From assembly GCA_040285825.1 (NCBI GenBank), contig JAUPSS010000007.1:644501-708500 (forward strand): DNA of 64,000 nt, read 5' to 3'. The stretch comes from Eukaryota sp. TZLM1-RC. Lineage: Eukaryota > Metamonada: BaSk clade. Each line of letters starts with the position of its first letter. Position 1 is the first letter of the stretch. Under the pieces are notes generated by a model. That model was not told the origin of the DNA and searched no databases. It saw only the letters and a program-made list of their open reading frames with translations. The translations under genes and the position numbers were made by a program. Of the stretch, positions 52,787-64,000 are shown one piece after another.

Positions 52787-54314
52787 TTACACAACATCTT
52801 CTTCTGCATCAGTAACAGAAAAATTAGAAAAAGTAGGCCCTTCAGCAGAACCATCAGTACTGCAAAGGAAATCATAACCATCAGAGTCAATAAACTTGAC
52901 TTCCGAATCTGGTAAAACATCCCAAATTGAATGACTGTCTGATGCCGGAGTGTCGACCTCAGTGATAGGATCTTCATGTGGGAAAAGAGAAAATGGGATA
53001 GAGACATCTAAAAGTGAAGATCCAGACGATTGAAACGACCGAGATGCATCACATAAACGAGGAGAGGCAGTGACATTACGACAAATAAAGGAGCTGCGGC
53101 GAGAAGCTTCAGAATCACTATGAACGAGAATGAGCGTGTGGCTTGCACTTTTTGGAACATTTTCATTTTCATTGTGCAATGGTCTGACTGCATTGAACAA
53201 ATCAACAGTGTTGATTGTAATCTTGGTAAAGTTCTGGTCAGGAAGAGGACATTCTCCCTCATCAGTAACCCATGGATGCTGTTTTATTTCATCTATGCAC
53301 GCTCTTTCAGCAGGATCCTTTGCCAGCATGAGTTCCAACAAGTTTGCCAACAGTGGATCAACATCTGGTGGAAAGTCTAGATCCTGAGTGGCAATAAGTT
53401 GAAACAATCTAAACAAAGAGGGGTGATGAAAGGGTAACTTTCCAAAAGCCATCAGATACAACGTTACTCCCAATGCCCAAATATCAGAAGCCTTTCCTGA
53501 CCACTCCTCCCCACCACTAACTACTTCAGGAGAGGCGAAAGCAGGACTAGTGAAGTCTTGGAGGGAATAGCTAGTTGATCTTTTCAGTGTATCGTCAAGT
53601 GACTGCCCTAAATCCCGAGAACAACCAAAGTCTGAAATCTTGACTCGATTATCTTGACAAACCAATAGATTTGAGGGTTTAAGATCTCTGCAATGAATAG
53701 TTGTAGTAATGAAGATACCGATGTATTATTCCCTGTTGATGCAGATATTGCAGACCTAGAAGAGCATCTCTGAAGTAACTCCATACATGGGATGGAGTTA
53801 TGGAGGTAATTAATTTGTAGTTGTCAGAAAGAACAGGTCCTTTGGGAAAGTATTCCATGACAAGGTACATTTTGGCATTTGTAGGATCATCAATAGCTTC
53901 AATGAGAGGAACGATATTAGGATGGGATAACTTTTTCATGATTGCTATTTCTGATTGAATCAACTTTTGATTTTGAACTTTTGATTTTAAACGGTCAAAT
54001 AAAGATGTATTGAATACTTTAATGGCAACTGATTGGTTATTGGTTTGACAACGTGCACAGTAGATGCGAACATCATTGTTTCCTTTTGAGAGAAGAGAAG
54101 TGATTTGATACTGGTTGATGAAAGTTTTTCCATCGGATAAGGAACACCTACGGAGACGTCGTGCATTCAAGACTGGTGTAGATAAGGTTGCATTATCTAT
54201 ATCAGAAAATGATGGTGGAGTAGGTGGTCGAGCAACTTCGATAGTATGTTCTGATGGAGTTTCATCATCAAGGTCTGTGTTGGGAATCCTACAACAACAT
54301 AGTAGCCGCGACAT
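52787..54314 (-). CDS. CaMKK/SnRK-activating-like protein kinase
   Basis: Two exons (54314-53719, 53687-52787) joined over a 31-nt GT-AG intron (53688-53718) give 498 residues. 'MSRLLCCC' at the start suggests palmitoylation. The kinase domain (about 68-345) shows 'VAIKVF' (catalytic Lys), 'EIAIMKKLSHPNIVPLIEAIDDP' and 'YLVMEYFPKGPVL', which is the text of the CaMKK/Elm1/GRIK group that activates AMPK-type kinases. It also has 'HRDLKPSNLLV' across the splice, 'KISDFGCS', 'FASPEVVSGG' and 'DIWALGVTLYLM'. The Gly loop is unusual: 'LSKGNNDVRIYCA' lacks the usual G-x-G-x-x-G. The C-terminal 150 residues are Ser-rich and acidic. Substrates are inferred only. Confidence 0.85.
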
Positions 54315-54480
54315 CAGATACTGACTCCAGAAATCTGTAGTTCCAGAAATAGCTCACCCATCCCTTCCAACGGTTCCAAAAGAGGAAACAGTCTTTTAGA
54401 TTTAAATAATATGACGGCCGATCTATGCACCCGACTTATGTCGGGAACATTCAGATGTTTGGTATCTTCCAACTCTCTTA

Positions 54481-56152
54481 ATGTATGCTCTTGTGAATGG
54501 CACCATAGTCACTGAAAATGAGTCTTTTGTTGGCACTCTTCTAATTGAGGGTTCAAAGATTGCTTCCATCAATCCTACATCCATCCCTTCCTCCTACACA
54601 GCCATCGACTGTACTGATTTCATCATCTTCCCCGGTGCTATAGATCCTCATGTTCATCTTGAATACTTTCAAGGCCCTAACAAAATCCGAAGTGCCGATG
54701 ATTTCTACACAGGTTTTTTCCATATACTTAACCTTAATCACAGGTTCTGTTGCAGCTGCTCTCGGTGGTACAACTACCCTCATTGATTTCGTTGAGACAT
54801 CTCCTCAACACAACACCTTTCCCTCTGCTCTCTCTGACCGTATTCATCATGCTTCCAAGTCTATCCTCCCAATTGGCTTCCACATGGCGATTGCTGGATG
54901 GGACATTGAACGCCTAGGGAGGTTAAACCCTAATTCTAACTTCGAGGATGAAGTTGTGGATGTGTTGAACAAGGGGGTATGTTCGTTTAAATTATATACT
55001 GCTTATAAAGGACTCTGTATTGATCAAAAAAATTTAAAGAATGTTTTTAATTCTTTATTAAAATTAAACAAATCTTGTTTGGTAATTGTGCACGCAGAAG
55101 ACAATAAAGTTTTTGAAGAGAAGGTGAGTCAATGTAGGTCAGATTTTAATTTTGACCCTGCTTACGTGGCAATGACGAGGCCAGATGTGGGAGAAGCTGA
55201 TGCTAGTAGATTGGTTTGTGAAGTGTATAAGGAAGAGGTTGAAAATTTTGAGAGTAGAGATCACACGACGGATGGTAAAATATTATCGAAGTCTACATCT
55301 GTAGGTCTTCATTTTGTACATGTTTCAGCTGAAAAATCTGCAAAAATTCTGCTTGATTTTCAAAATTTCAATATTTCAGGAGAAGCCTGTATCCAACACT
55401 TGATCCTTACTGATGACGTTTACAAAGATCAAGACATTTGCACTCGTGCAGCTGGAGTCATGGCTCCTGTTTTAAGGGGTGAATCAGATAACCAATATTT
55501 ATGGCATCAATTGATACAAGAAGAGATCATTTCAATGACAGCTACAGATCACTGTCCCTTTCAAAATATTCAGAGATTTGGACATTCTAGACTTCCAACT
55601 TTGATTTTTGAAAACAATCAACTAGTTTCCAATCCAAACATTGATCCTTGGAGTGACGAACGACCTACCCTCAAGCCAGGGTTAGGGTTTAAGGAGGCTT
55701 TGGTTGATGGAGTTGTTGATAGATTTCCACCTTTTTTCACAATGCCTGGGGGAGGAGCAGGAATTCAGTTGAGAGTACCATTTATTATTGGGGAGGGAAT
55801 GAGAAGAGGAATGAGTCTAAGTCATATTAGCAGGATCATTGCAACAAATGCTGCTAAAAGGTTTGGAATCAAAGGAAAAGGAAGTATTAAAGTAGGTAAT
55901 GATGCTGATCTATTCATTTATGACCCAAATATTGAGACAAAAGTGCAACTGACAGGGCCTTTAGGTGCTAGAGAAGCTGTTGCTGGCAATGTTGTGGAGA
56001 ATGTGGATGTGTCTCTGTATGAAGGCAAAAAGATTAGAGGTTATCCAAAGACTGTGTTTGTAGAGGGTAAGCTTGTGGTAGAGAATTTCAAATACACTGG
56101 AGAAGCAAATACAGGTAAGTTTTTGTATCGAGAAATTGAAACATTTAGTTAA
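54481..56152 (+). CDS. DPYS: Dihydropyrimidinase
   Basis: Exons 54481-54712 and 54744-56152, with a 31-nt GT-AG intron (54713-54743), give 546 residues; the family is usually near 510-560. It is a cyclic amidohydrolase with two metal ions, which opens dihydrouracil or dihydrothymine to N-carbamoyl amino acids in pyrimidine breakdown. Metal and active-site residues are in place: His57 and His59 in 'DPHVHLE', the carboxylated Lys160 in 'SFKLYTAYKG', His194 in 'VIVHAED', His270 in 'HFVHVSA' and Asp346 in 'TATDHCPF'. The splice joins 'DDFYTG' to 'SVAAALGGTTTLIDF', restoring the standard text. No targeting peptide seen, so cytosolic. Other pathway genes are not in the window. Confidence 0.93.
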
Positions 56153-56271
56153 ATAAATTTGGCACTATTTTTTCTTGATTTCTGCTATTCTTAAAACGTT
56201 GTGTTAGAAACAATTGGAAATGTTAAAAACAATATTAATAATTAAATTTTGTTTCTCCAATTCACAATGAA

Positions 56272-57667
56272 TTGCAAGTTATTTTGGAAAAAATGAAAAT
56301 TGAACTTGATTCAATTTCTTCTTTAGATATAGAAAAGCATATTAAATTTTTCATGCTTAAAATTTGCTACACTGGGAGAATAACCCACATTTTGAGATCT
56401 TGTGCTCCTTCCATAGCATTAGATTTTTGTCGTTCATTCAATTCATTGAGAACAGAATTTTTTGCTGATTTATTGGATGTAGAACCAGGAATGTTGAAAA
56501 GCCATTTATTTTCTTCAGCAAATTTGGGTGGTATTGGATTTACTAAATCTTCAATTTTGTGTCAATCAGCATTCTTGGGTGGTGGCAAAAATTTTATTTA
56601 TGAATTTTCTCGTAGATTTCGTGATGATTCTCATCTGTTAGTTCCCAATTGTAGTCCCTATTTGTATGAGTTATCTTGTGAACTTGAAAAATTGCCGCCA
56701 CAAATTTGGACCAAATGTTTTCCTCAATCAATTCAAGAAATTCCAAACCGATCTCTTTTTAATTTACAGTTTTGCTGTAAAAAGCTTCAACAAAAATTGT
56801 CAAAGATTTTTGAAAGCTTGGATTTTGATGTTAGACTTGGCTTGGCCAAGAAAAAGAATCCCGCTTTTGCAAATCTTTTACAAGATATGTGTGACAGTAC
56901 TTCTTCTGCCTTAGTAACAACAATTCCACAAGTTTATGGTACTCTCTTATCCGATTCTGCTTGGACTCTGAATATGAGATTTCGTTCCTTTATCTGGCCT
57001 GATAATTTACCTCATAATTTAATTTGTAAATGTTCTCGAGAAATTACAACTACTCATTTGTTAAATTGTAAACATTTTATTACTTTTTAGAAGCAAGGTT
57101 CATGATCCTGTAAGAGACCAGTTATATTGTATGTGTAAATCTCATAGAATTGAATCCTTCTTGGAACCTCTGTTGTCAAATCTGTTTGATGCTGAAGATG
57201 ATTTTCATAAGAATAATAGAGGTGATGTTATATTACCTGGATTAGATGGAAGTTTCATTTTATTGGATGTAATGTCTGTTGATCCTTGTAATGCCTCAAA
57301 TGAAAGGCTAGTTAATTCTGAAATTCATAATCCCCTTTCAAATGCTGAAAATTTTAAATTCAAAAAATACAATGAACCTTTGTCCAAATTGGCCAGTCTA
57401 CAGCATGCAAAATACAATTTGTGTCCATTTGTATTTTCCCTTTTTGGTTCACTTGCACCAACTGCTTTACGTTTTTTGGATGATTTTGAAATGATTGTAA
57501 AGAGAAGAACTGGCAGAAATTTCAACAGATTGTTTTGGCAAAATAGAATTGTGTTTTCTATTTTTAAGGGGATGTTGAAGATGGTTTCTGATGCTTTGTT
57601 TCTCTTGGATCTCACTATGAGAGAGTTGCATCTAGTGTTTTTGTTCTGGGAGAGATGGATTTTTTAG
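56272..57667 (+). mobile_element. Longest local retroelement copy: RT thumb, zinc knuckle, endonuclease-like module
   Basis: Starts 120 bp after the dihydropyrimidinase stop. The first frame (to 57090) has helical thumb text ('HLFSSANLGGIGFTKSSILCQSAFLGG', a common non-LTR RT element) and a zinc knuckle ('CKCSREITTTHLLNCKHF'). A frame change near 57085 leads to the second frame (57131-57667) with 'RGDVILPGLDGSFILLDVMS' (endonuclease-like Asp pair) and the Lys/Arg-rich tail. The RT palm is absent, so the copy is 5'-truncated and also shifted. A short A-rich tail lies at 57700-57720, as expected for target-primed insertion. Non-autonomous relic. Confidence 0.72.
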
Positions 57668-58199
57668 ATGTTGATTTATAGGTTTTGAATAAAATTAAAA
57701 TTAAATAAAAAAAAATAATTAAATCCATTCAGTTGATTGATTTTTTTAAGAATACCTAACAGGAAAAATCAAAACAGTTTTATATGTTTTACGTTGGAAG
57801 TCATGTACTGTCTTCTAGTATTGGAAGAATTACAAGAAGCTATGGCTATGGTATCCATTAAGATAAAACTATAATTTAAAATTTAAATTTAAATTTAGTC
57901 AGAGAACAACCAACTCATTTCTAGTCAATCCAAACAATAGTTTTATAAATCCAATGAACACAGAGTATTTCAATGTTGGGTCTTCATGAACAGATGCTTA
58001 CAAATTCAAAAAAAATTCAAAAAAAATTCAAAAAGTTCAAATACGAGTCAAAACCATTGATTTATTTCTCACTGAAATTGTTTCTGTTACGACATAATAA
58101 TATATTGTTAGAGCACAGATAGAGTATCGTATTTTCAATAAACTCGTTGTGTTTATCATTAGTTACAAAGGACAAAACTCAATCTATTTATAACCAACC
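57668..58199. other. Spacer before the right arm
   Basis: AT-rich. Contains AAATTT-type repeats at 57875-57897 and three copies of an ATTCAAAAAAA word at 58005-58035. No gene seen. Confidence 0.4.
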
Positions 58200-58214
58200 A
58201 CTAGCAGAACCGCT

Positions 58215-59504
58215 TCAATGTCCTTTTCCTGGTTTATCAGGCTTTGAACTATCAATTGGGCAAACATAAGGCTGCCTAGCTACCATTTGATCAAGACCAC
58301 GGAATTCACCATCATTGACACGAATCTGGAAAACAATAATATCATCTCTATCGATTTTCTCAACATAATGACAAATTGCTTTGCATACGGCTTGGGTGTC
58401 AAAATGCATGACCAAGTCCTTTCTTCCATGGTCCTTTTTAACTCTGCGAGAAGTACATTGCTTTTCGTCGACCCCAAAGTAGTCATGTTTATCCAAGTCA
58501 AAAATCTCAACGCCAATAAATTCTGTGCTGGAGCGTTGAGGTGTAAGTACTACCTTATCTTCTTCTTTTCTTCCTGGTTCCGCATCAAGAAGATCCTTGG
58601 TTTTGTGACCGGCCATTGAGGGATCTAGGACAAAGAGTTCAAGCTTGTGAATCGTCAAGTCTCCAATGTCAAGAATAGCAGTGGGAATAACACCACGAGA
58701 CTTGCAGTTGAAGGGATTGGGGCATGAACCTGGGAGTGAGAATCATGAATAGAAGAACTTACCTGGTTTGATATCAAAGTTTACAACTTCGTATTTCGGA
58801 TCAGTCGGTTCAGGAGTTTCTGGTTCCTTTGGACAACCTGGACACTTAGGCCAGTCCCAGTGAGGAGGAGGACAGTGAGGAGGGCGAGGTTTCCACGGAC
58901 AAGGCCTACAATCAGGACATTCAGGAGGAGGTGTAGGTTCGCATCCGGGACACTTAGGCCAGTCCCAGTGAGGAGGAGGACAGTGAGGAGGGCGAGGTTT
59001 CCACGGACAAGGTCTACAAGAAGGACAATCTGATGGGGGAGTAGATGGAGGAGGACACTCAGCCACGGGCTCCTTGGTAAATTGAACATCAACATTGAAG
59101 CGATCAAGGCTAAATTCTTTGCATGGAATACAAACCTTAGAACGAGGATCTAGAACCGTTAAGTGTTTGATGAAACATTCTACAGAGTAAGTAATCTGGA
59201 TGTCAACCATAGTTTTGGAGACCTTGGTTCCCTCAATGATGACCTCTGTGCTGCCATCTGAACGTTTGCTGATATGATAATCAAAAGAGACGTGATGTAT
59301 CTTAATACAGTCAGGGAAGACCAGAACTGCAGAGAACTCACCTACATGCCTTGTAATACACCCAAGACGAATTGAAAGTGTGGATGGTACTCCTGGCTTG
59401 ACGGTGGTTGAGCCAACTAAATCAATTCCGCAATGACAATCTAGGTTTGTTGCTGAAACATATGCAATTGAAAGAGTTATTAAAACAAGCAGAAGGCTTT
59501 TCAT
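58215..59504 (-). CDS. Secreted Cys/Pro-rich protein with DIKPGS domain (right-arm copy, short tail)
   Basis: Exon 1 is 59504-58763, the 33-nt intron 58762-58730, exon 2 58729-58215; 418 residues. Exon 1 is almost identical to the left-arm copy; differences include Lys for Glu in 'HISKRSD' and Leu for Ser in 'FIKHLTV'. In this copy the second Cys/Pro repeat matches the first ('HWDWPKC' in both), whereas the left copy has 'HWKWPKC', suggesting conversion between repeats. The Lys-Pro-rich C-terminal tail is deleted: after 'PIDSSKPDKPGKGH' a stop codon follows, where the left copy has Gly/Arg-rich text. The mature domain is intact, so the gene is probably functional. Confidence 0.85.
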
Positions 59505-60951
59505 GCGTGTATTTAAAGAAATGACGTTGATACATCATCGACTAGGTCTTAAGCAAGGAGAGAATATCTATTTGATTTACAGACTGTAACTACAGTACTG
59601 TTAAGTCACGTTGAAGATGCATTTCATCAACTGGAACCACTTTCAAAAGTTCAGTTTACTGTCTTTTCTAATTCCAAGCTCTGGTATCAAATTGGTGTGT
59701 TATTTTATACAAAATATATTTTGAATAATTTTTTTCTTTTCATAGGTATTGGAAAATTCACATAATTTGAAAAATTTTCGCTGTTAGGTTTGTACTCAAC
59801 ATATATAATTCCTTTTTTTTGTTAAGTTGAATCAAAAATTCTTGCATTCAGATGAAGGTTTGCTGAATGGTAGTTAGACTTGTGCTGACGTCAAACGTTC
59901 ACAGTGATTGGAACAAATTTAGTATTGAATACATACTAGAAAATATTTGTTGGTAAGGTAACAAGTCAATGAAACCTGTTACAATTAATACTCATAACGC
60001 AAATTCGGTATGGTGCTAGATTGTTTAAAACCACAAGCATGAAAACATTGACCATAAACACACATACATGATCCCCTGTGATGGAGTTAATTTTGCTTAA
60101 TTGGTTCAAATGGAATCGAAGTTTCAAACAAATTGCATTAAAACAAATTGAAATAAGTTGTTAATTGAGCACTTGTGTGTTGCAGTCCTGATAAATATCC
60201 CCGAAACTAATTTTCCATATTTTGGATATTCCCCGCCTAAATCCCAACTCACTTTTTCTCATCTTTTGGATGCTCTTACGTGAACTAGTTTATGTCTAGT
60301 AGCAGGAATTGTTGTAAATGAACATGTATTATACTGAATGAAAGAGGGAGACTTAACCAGGTTTCAGAACTGTGGATTTGGAGTGGACAAGGCCTCGGAT
60401 CACATTGGCTGTGCGACTCAGAGATCAGTAGCTGGAAATGGCATTTTTCCATTACGACGCTATCAAATGGGTAATTTTATCCCTTTGTAAACCTGAGTAC
60501 AATAATGAACACATTTTAAACAACAATGAAACAAAGTTCCTGCAACAACACTAATAAATGCAAAATTCAAGTTTAAAATGATAACACAGAGTTTTTTGGT
60601 GAATATGCCCAATAGTCTATCAACAAAACATGCAGGTTATCAGAATGACTGTGAACAATGAGGTTGAAAACATCACACGTGAAAGTGGAAAATTGTTGAG
60701 AATATGCATTTGGAGTGAGACGCACAGACTAAAAATATTTAAACATTTCACAAAATTTTGGATTTCAATAGACACTCCTCGAAGATTCTCTCCTACACCT
60801 GGAGAAAACGGCCACGGCTCCAGTAGTCATAACCGGTCCGTTGCAGTGTTGTGTATCAATGCAATTATCTACTGATACTCTTCACTGAAACCCTTTTCCA
60901 TGGTTGAAACCCACTGTTGAGTTGTGTCATGACTAACACAAACCCCGTACA
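59505..60951. other. Divergent intergenic region inside the right arm
   Basis: Counterpart of 44408-45824. Contains an insertion of about 30 nt near 60284-60315 relative to the left arm. Presumed promoters for both flanking genes. Confidence 0.45.
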
Positions 60952-62122
60952 ATGAATACCGTCCCCCAAGCTCTTCTGCTTGTGAATGTGTACCTATTGT
61001 TTCAAACTTGCTATTGTACAACCAATCCTTCTCCCTTACTGTACAAATCAGATGTTACTGATGTTGTAGAACTGTCTCAAGTGACCATTCCCACTCCAAT
61101 CCACTCTCAAAACATGTCTGAACACTCTATTTCGAGAGCATATCCCTATGTTTGTGACAGTAAACCCCAAAGTTATTGGGACTATGAAAATATCAAACTA
61201 AAGTGGTCACCTCCCAGCAATTATGATGTAGTCTATAGAATAGGCGGTGGAAGATATAGTGATGTGTACAAGGCCATTGATAACAGAACTGAGAAGAAAG
61301 TGGCCATGAAGGTACTCAAACCTGTAAAAACGAACAAGATTAAACGCGAAGTTAAAATTCTTCAAACCCTGACCCATGGTCCAAACATTGTTAAGCTCTT
61401 GGACACTGTACGAGATGCAGAAACAGACGCCCCATCGTTAGTTATGGAGTATGTCAAGAACACAGAGCTCAAAAAGTGGACCTCGTCCTTATCCTTACTT
61501 GATATCAAATGCTATATATACCAGCTATTACTAGCATTGGAACACTGTCATTCTCATGGTATCATGCATCGAGGTTCGTTTCTCTTCTCTTCTCACACTA
61601 GACGTTAAACCTGGAAATGTAGTGTTTGACTATCGTCGCCGTCAGCTTCGTCTCATTGATTTTGGGTTAGCAGAATTTTATCATTCAGGATACGAGTATG
61701 GGGTTAGAGTAGCGACTAGATACTATAAGGCTCCAGAATTGTTGGTGGGCTTATCAACCTATGATTACTCCATAGACATGTGGAGCGTTGGTTGTATTCT
61801 GGCTGGATTGCAGTTTGGCAAGCAGCCATTCTTTGAAGGAATTGATAATGAAGATCAATTGGTGAGGATTGTTGAGGTGTTGGGTTCAGATGGTCTATTT
61901 GAGTTTTGTGAAAAGTATAACTTAAAGTGTGATAATATTGATGATGTATGGGGTCATGATCGTGTTTCGTGGATTACCTTTCTGTTTGACGAAAATGAAC
62001 ACTTAGTAACGACTCAAGGGTTGGATCTGTTGGATAAGATTTTGGTTTACGACCACTGGGAACGTTTAACTGCAGGGGAGGCTTTGAGTCATCCTTTTTT
62101 TGATGATGTGAGGAATGATTGA
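60952..62122 (+). CDS. CSNK2A: Casein kinase 2 catalytic subunit alpha-like (right-arm copy)
   Basis: Exons 60952-61573 and 61602-62122 with a 28-nt GT-AG intron (61574-61601); 380 residues. All kinase motifs of the left copy are present: Gly loop 'IGGGRYSDVYK', 'VAMKVLKPVK', 'HRDVKPGN', 'LIDFGLAEFYH' and the GHI helices. Amino-acid differences from the left copy are few and scattered: Val for Met in 'LSQVTIP', Pro for Ser in 'SPPSNY', Asn for Ser in 'DNRTEKK', Val-Arg for Leu-Lys in 'QLVRIVEV', and 'CDNIDDVW' for 'CDSLYDVW'. Both copies are open and most changes are conservative, so both may be active. The hydrophobic N-terminal extension is retained unchanged. Confidence 0.9.
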
Positions 62123-62986
62123 TTGATCAGTGTTAATAAAAGCTTTGGTATTTTTTCTACTTTATTATATATTTTTTGTTTAATGAATTTTGACTCTGTT
62201 TAATTCATCAATTTCATGTGCATTATTAATAGGCCATGGTATTTTTAGTAATGTTTTATTAATTCAAAGCATTATGAAAACTAAAGTCCAACATTTTCAA
62301 CGCAATAACTTCAAGCACGAAACATTTCTTCTCTGGAGCTTCTAAAAATCGACCAATTGTTGGTTGCGAACTAGAAACAAATACGATTTTATATTAAAAA
62401 TAAACTCTGTTAAAAGCGCAAAGAGATATTTCATCCACCACAACCCTTAAAATATCAACGAATGCCAAAGCAACCGCGTCTAATGAATTGAACAAAAAAA
62501 TGACAAGGTAAACTGGAATTACAATAGCCTTAGCCTAGCTAACCCAGTGAATTTCGTCGTTCAAAATCTTTTCGTTATATAGAATTTGAAAAATTAGTGA
62601 AAAATTAACAATAATGTGAAAGGAATTTTTCGAATTTCCACAATGTTATATGGAAGCAATAATTGAAGGTTGAGCCTCCCTTTTGTTCGTACACAAGTTA
62701 ATCAAGACTCTGTGAAAGAGTTCCTGGTGCATTGGATACTCGATCTCATGCTTTGCAAACCCAGCTTCAGCTTGTCCTTTAATAAAGTAAAAAATAATTA
62801 TTGTTTAGGGATACAAATTAAAAATTAATAATAATTTATTGGGGATAGAAACATCTCCACCTACATTGTGAAACACTCTTTGAGGGGGAGCAAGTTCCAC
62901 AGTCTCAACCATTTTGCAAAGACCTTTATACAAGCTGAAGACAATGCGATTAGTCTAGGAATTCAATTCATCTCGGAGATGGTTTG
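62123..62986. other. Distal part of right arm
   Basis: Counterpart of 42372-43236, including the possible orphan exon on the minus strand at about 62646-62778. Nothing else recognised. Confidence 0.4.
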
Positions 62987-64000
62987 TAATAAACAACCAT
63001 TGGTCAATATACGAAACTAGGAACTTCATATGAGCCTCAGTAAATCGTATCAAAAACGATACTCTTACACTTACAGCAATTGTTTTATTAGTTTACAACA
63101 TTCAATTGTATACTTTTTGATTTTTTTACTTTTTTTACAATTTAATGTTTAAAAATTAATACACTCAATTAATTCAAATATATACAAAATCATTTGAAAA
63201 TGTAATCATGAGTTTGTACTGATCAAGTAACACATAGCCAACATTACTAACACACAATTTCACACAAAGTTTGATCACAAGTTGATCACATCTAGTACAT
63301 AAGGACTACATGCAACTCACCAAATCACACCAATGACCATTCAACCAATCAAACCAATGACTACTCAAATGACCATAGCACGGACTTTAACACCACAATT
63401 GTTATATTAATTGTCCCAAAATGGACTTTAAAGATTTGACCAATGATTGTAATAAACAACCATTGGTCAATATACGAAACTAGGAACTTCATATGAGCCT
63501 CAGTAAATCGTATCAAAAACGATACTCTTACACTTACAGCAATTGTTTTATTAGTTTACAACATTCAATTGTATACTTTTTGATTTTTTACTTTTTTTAC
63601 AATTTAATGTTTAAAAATTAATACACTCAATTAATTCAAATATATACAAAATCATTTGAAAATGTAATCATGAGTTTGTACTGATCAAGTAACACATAGC
63701 CAACATTACTAACACACAATTTCACACAAAGTTTGATCACAAGTTGATCACATCTAGTACATAAGGACTACATGCAACTCACCAAATCACACCAATGACC
63801 ATTCAACCAATCAAACCAATGACTACTCAAATGACCATAGCACGGACTTTAACACCACAATTGTTATATTAATTGTCCCAAAATGGACTTTAAAGATTTG
63901 ACCAATGATTGTAATAAACAACCATTGGTCAATATACGAAACTAGGAACTTCATATGAGCCTCAGTAAATCGTATCAAAAACGATACTCTTACACTTACA
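62987..64000 (+). repeat. Tandem 462-463 bp satellite-like repeat
   Basis: Two full units (62987-63449 and 63450-63911) and the start of a third (63912-64000). Units are almost identical; one length difference is a single T in a T-run. Each contains 'ccattggtcaatatacgaaa', 'ctcagtaaatcgtatc' and an inverted 'atcgttt/aaacgat'-like pair. The array continues past the window. No coding potential. Confidence 0.93.

Larger units (their letters stand above)
58200..62988 (-). repeat. Right arm of the large inverted duplication
   Basis: Reverse complement of 42372-47203. Gene order and orientation mirror the left arm. The outer edge at 62988 joins directly to the 462-463 bp tandem repeat; the last arm bases 'ggtttgta' match the left edge 'tacaaacc'. 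The inner edge lies just after the DIKPGS stop codon. Confidence 0.92.

Noticed and set aside
47204-58199. Inverted duplication as a transposon with the arms as terminal repeats
   Set aside because: The loop holds ordinary host genes, no transposase, and the arms themselves contain complete host-type genes.
1-64000. CRISPR arrays, operons, bacterial promoters or ribosomal RNA
   Set aside because: No repeat-spacer pattern, no polycistronic gene spacing and no rRNA-like sequence; introns and gene content are eukaryotic.

Overview
The window is nuclear DNA of a unicellular eukaryote that uses the standard genetic code. It carries typical eukaryotic genes: PCNA, a nucleolar DEAD-box helicase, COP9 signalosome subunit 7, casein kinase 2 alpha, a CaMKK-like kinase, DJ-1 and a histone H4 relic. 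Genes are AT-rich, mostly intron-poor, and lie close together on both strands. Where I could place introns from conserved protein motifs they are GT-AG and only 28-33 nt long. I cannot name the lineage; a free-living or host-associated protist fits.

Layout. 0.4-9.5 kb is a run of minus-strand genes: a two-exon NhaC-type antiporter, an unrecognised protein with C-terminal membrane segments, a BTB protein with an SPRY-like C-terminus broken by a one-base shift, and PCNA. 9.6-12.5 kb is a nest of decayed non-LTR retroelement 3' ends in both orientations. 14.5-20.4 kb holds a secreted leucine-rich-repeat protein with a C-terminal bacterial-type 'DIKPGS' domain, a reverse transcriptase fragment, and a membrane LRR-RING protein. 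21-31 kb holds the DEAD-box helicase, a histone H4 pseudogene, DJ-1, a truncated LRR gene, a decayed Fanzor/TnpB-like nuclease gene and an RCC1-repeat type I membrane protein. 31-42 kb is gene-poor: a kinase-like relic, a G+C-richer block of unrecognised overlapping minus-strand ORFs, and a decayed RT-RNase H element.

42.4-63.0 kb is a large inverted duplication. Two arms of about 4.8 kb each carry one casein kinase 2 alpha-like gene and one secreted DIKPGS-domain gene. The arms flank about 11 kb of unique sequence holding CSN7, a CaMKK-like kinase, a dihydropyrimidinase and retroelement pieces. The right arm ends abruptly in a 462-463 bp tandem repeat that runs off the window. A diverged single copy of that repeat lies just downstream of the Fanzor relic.

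The most notable items are the Fanzor-like RNA-guided nuclease relic, the modular secreted family whose 33-nt intron splits the DIKPGS motif at the same place in all three copies, and the inverted duplication with its satellite-like edge. The genes do not form one pathway: housekeeping genes are interspersed with mobile DNA, and the duplicated arms are the only multi-gene unit.
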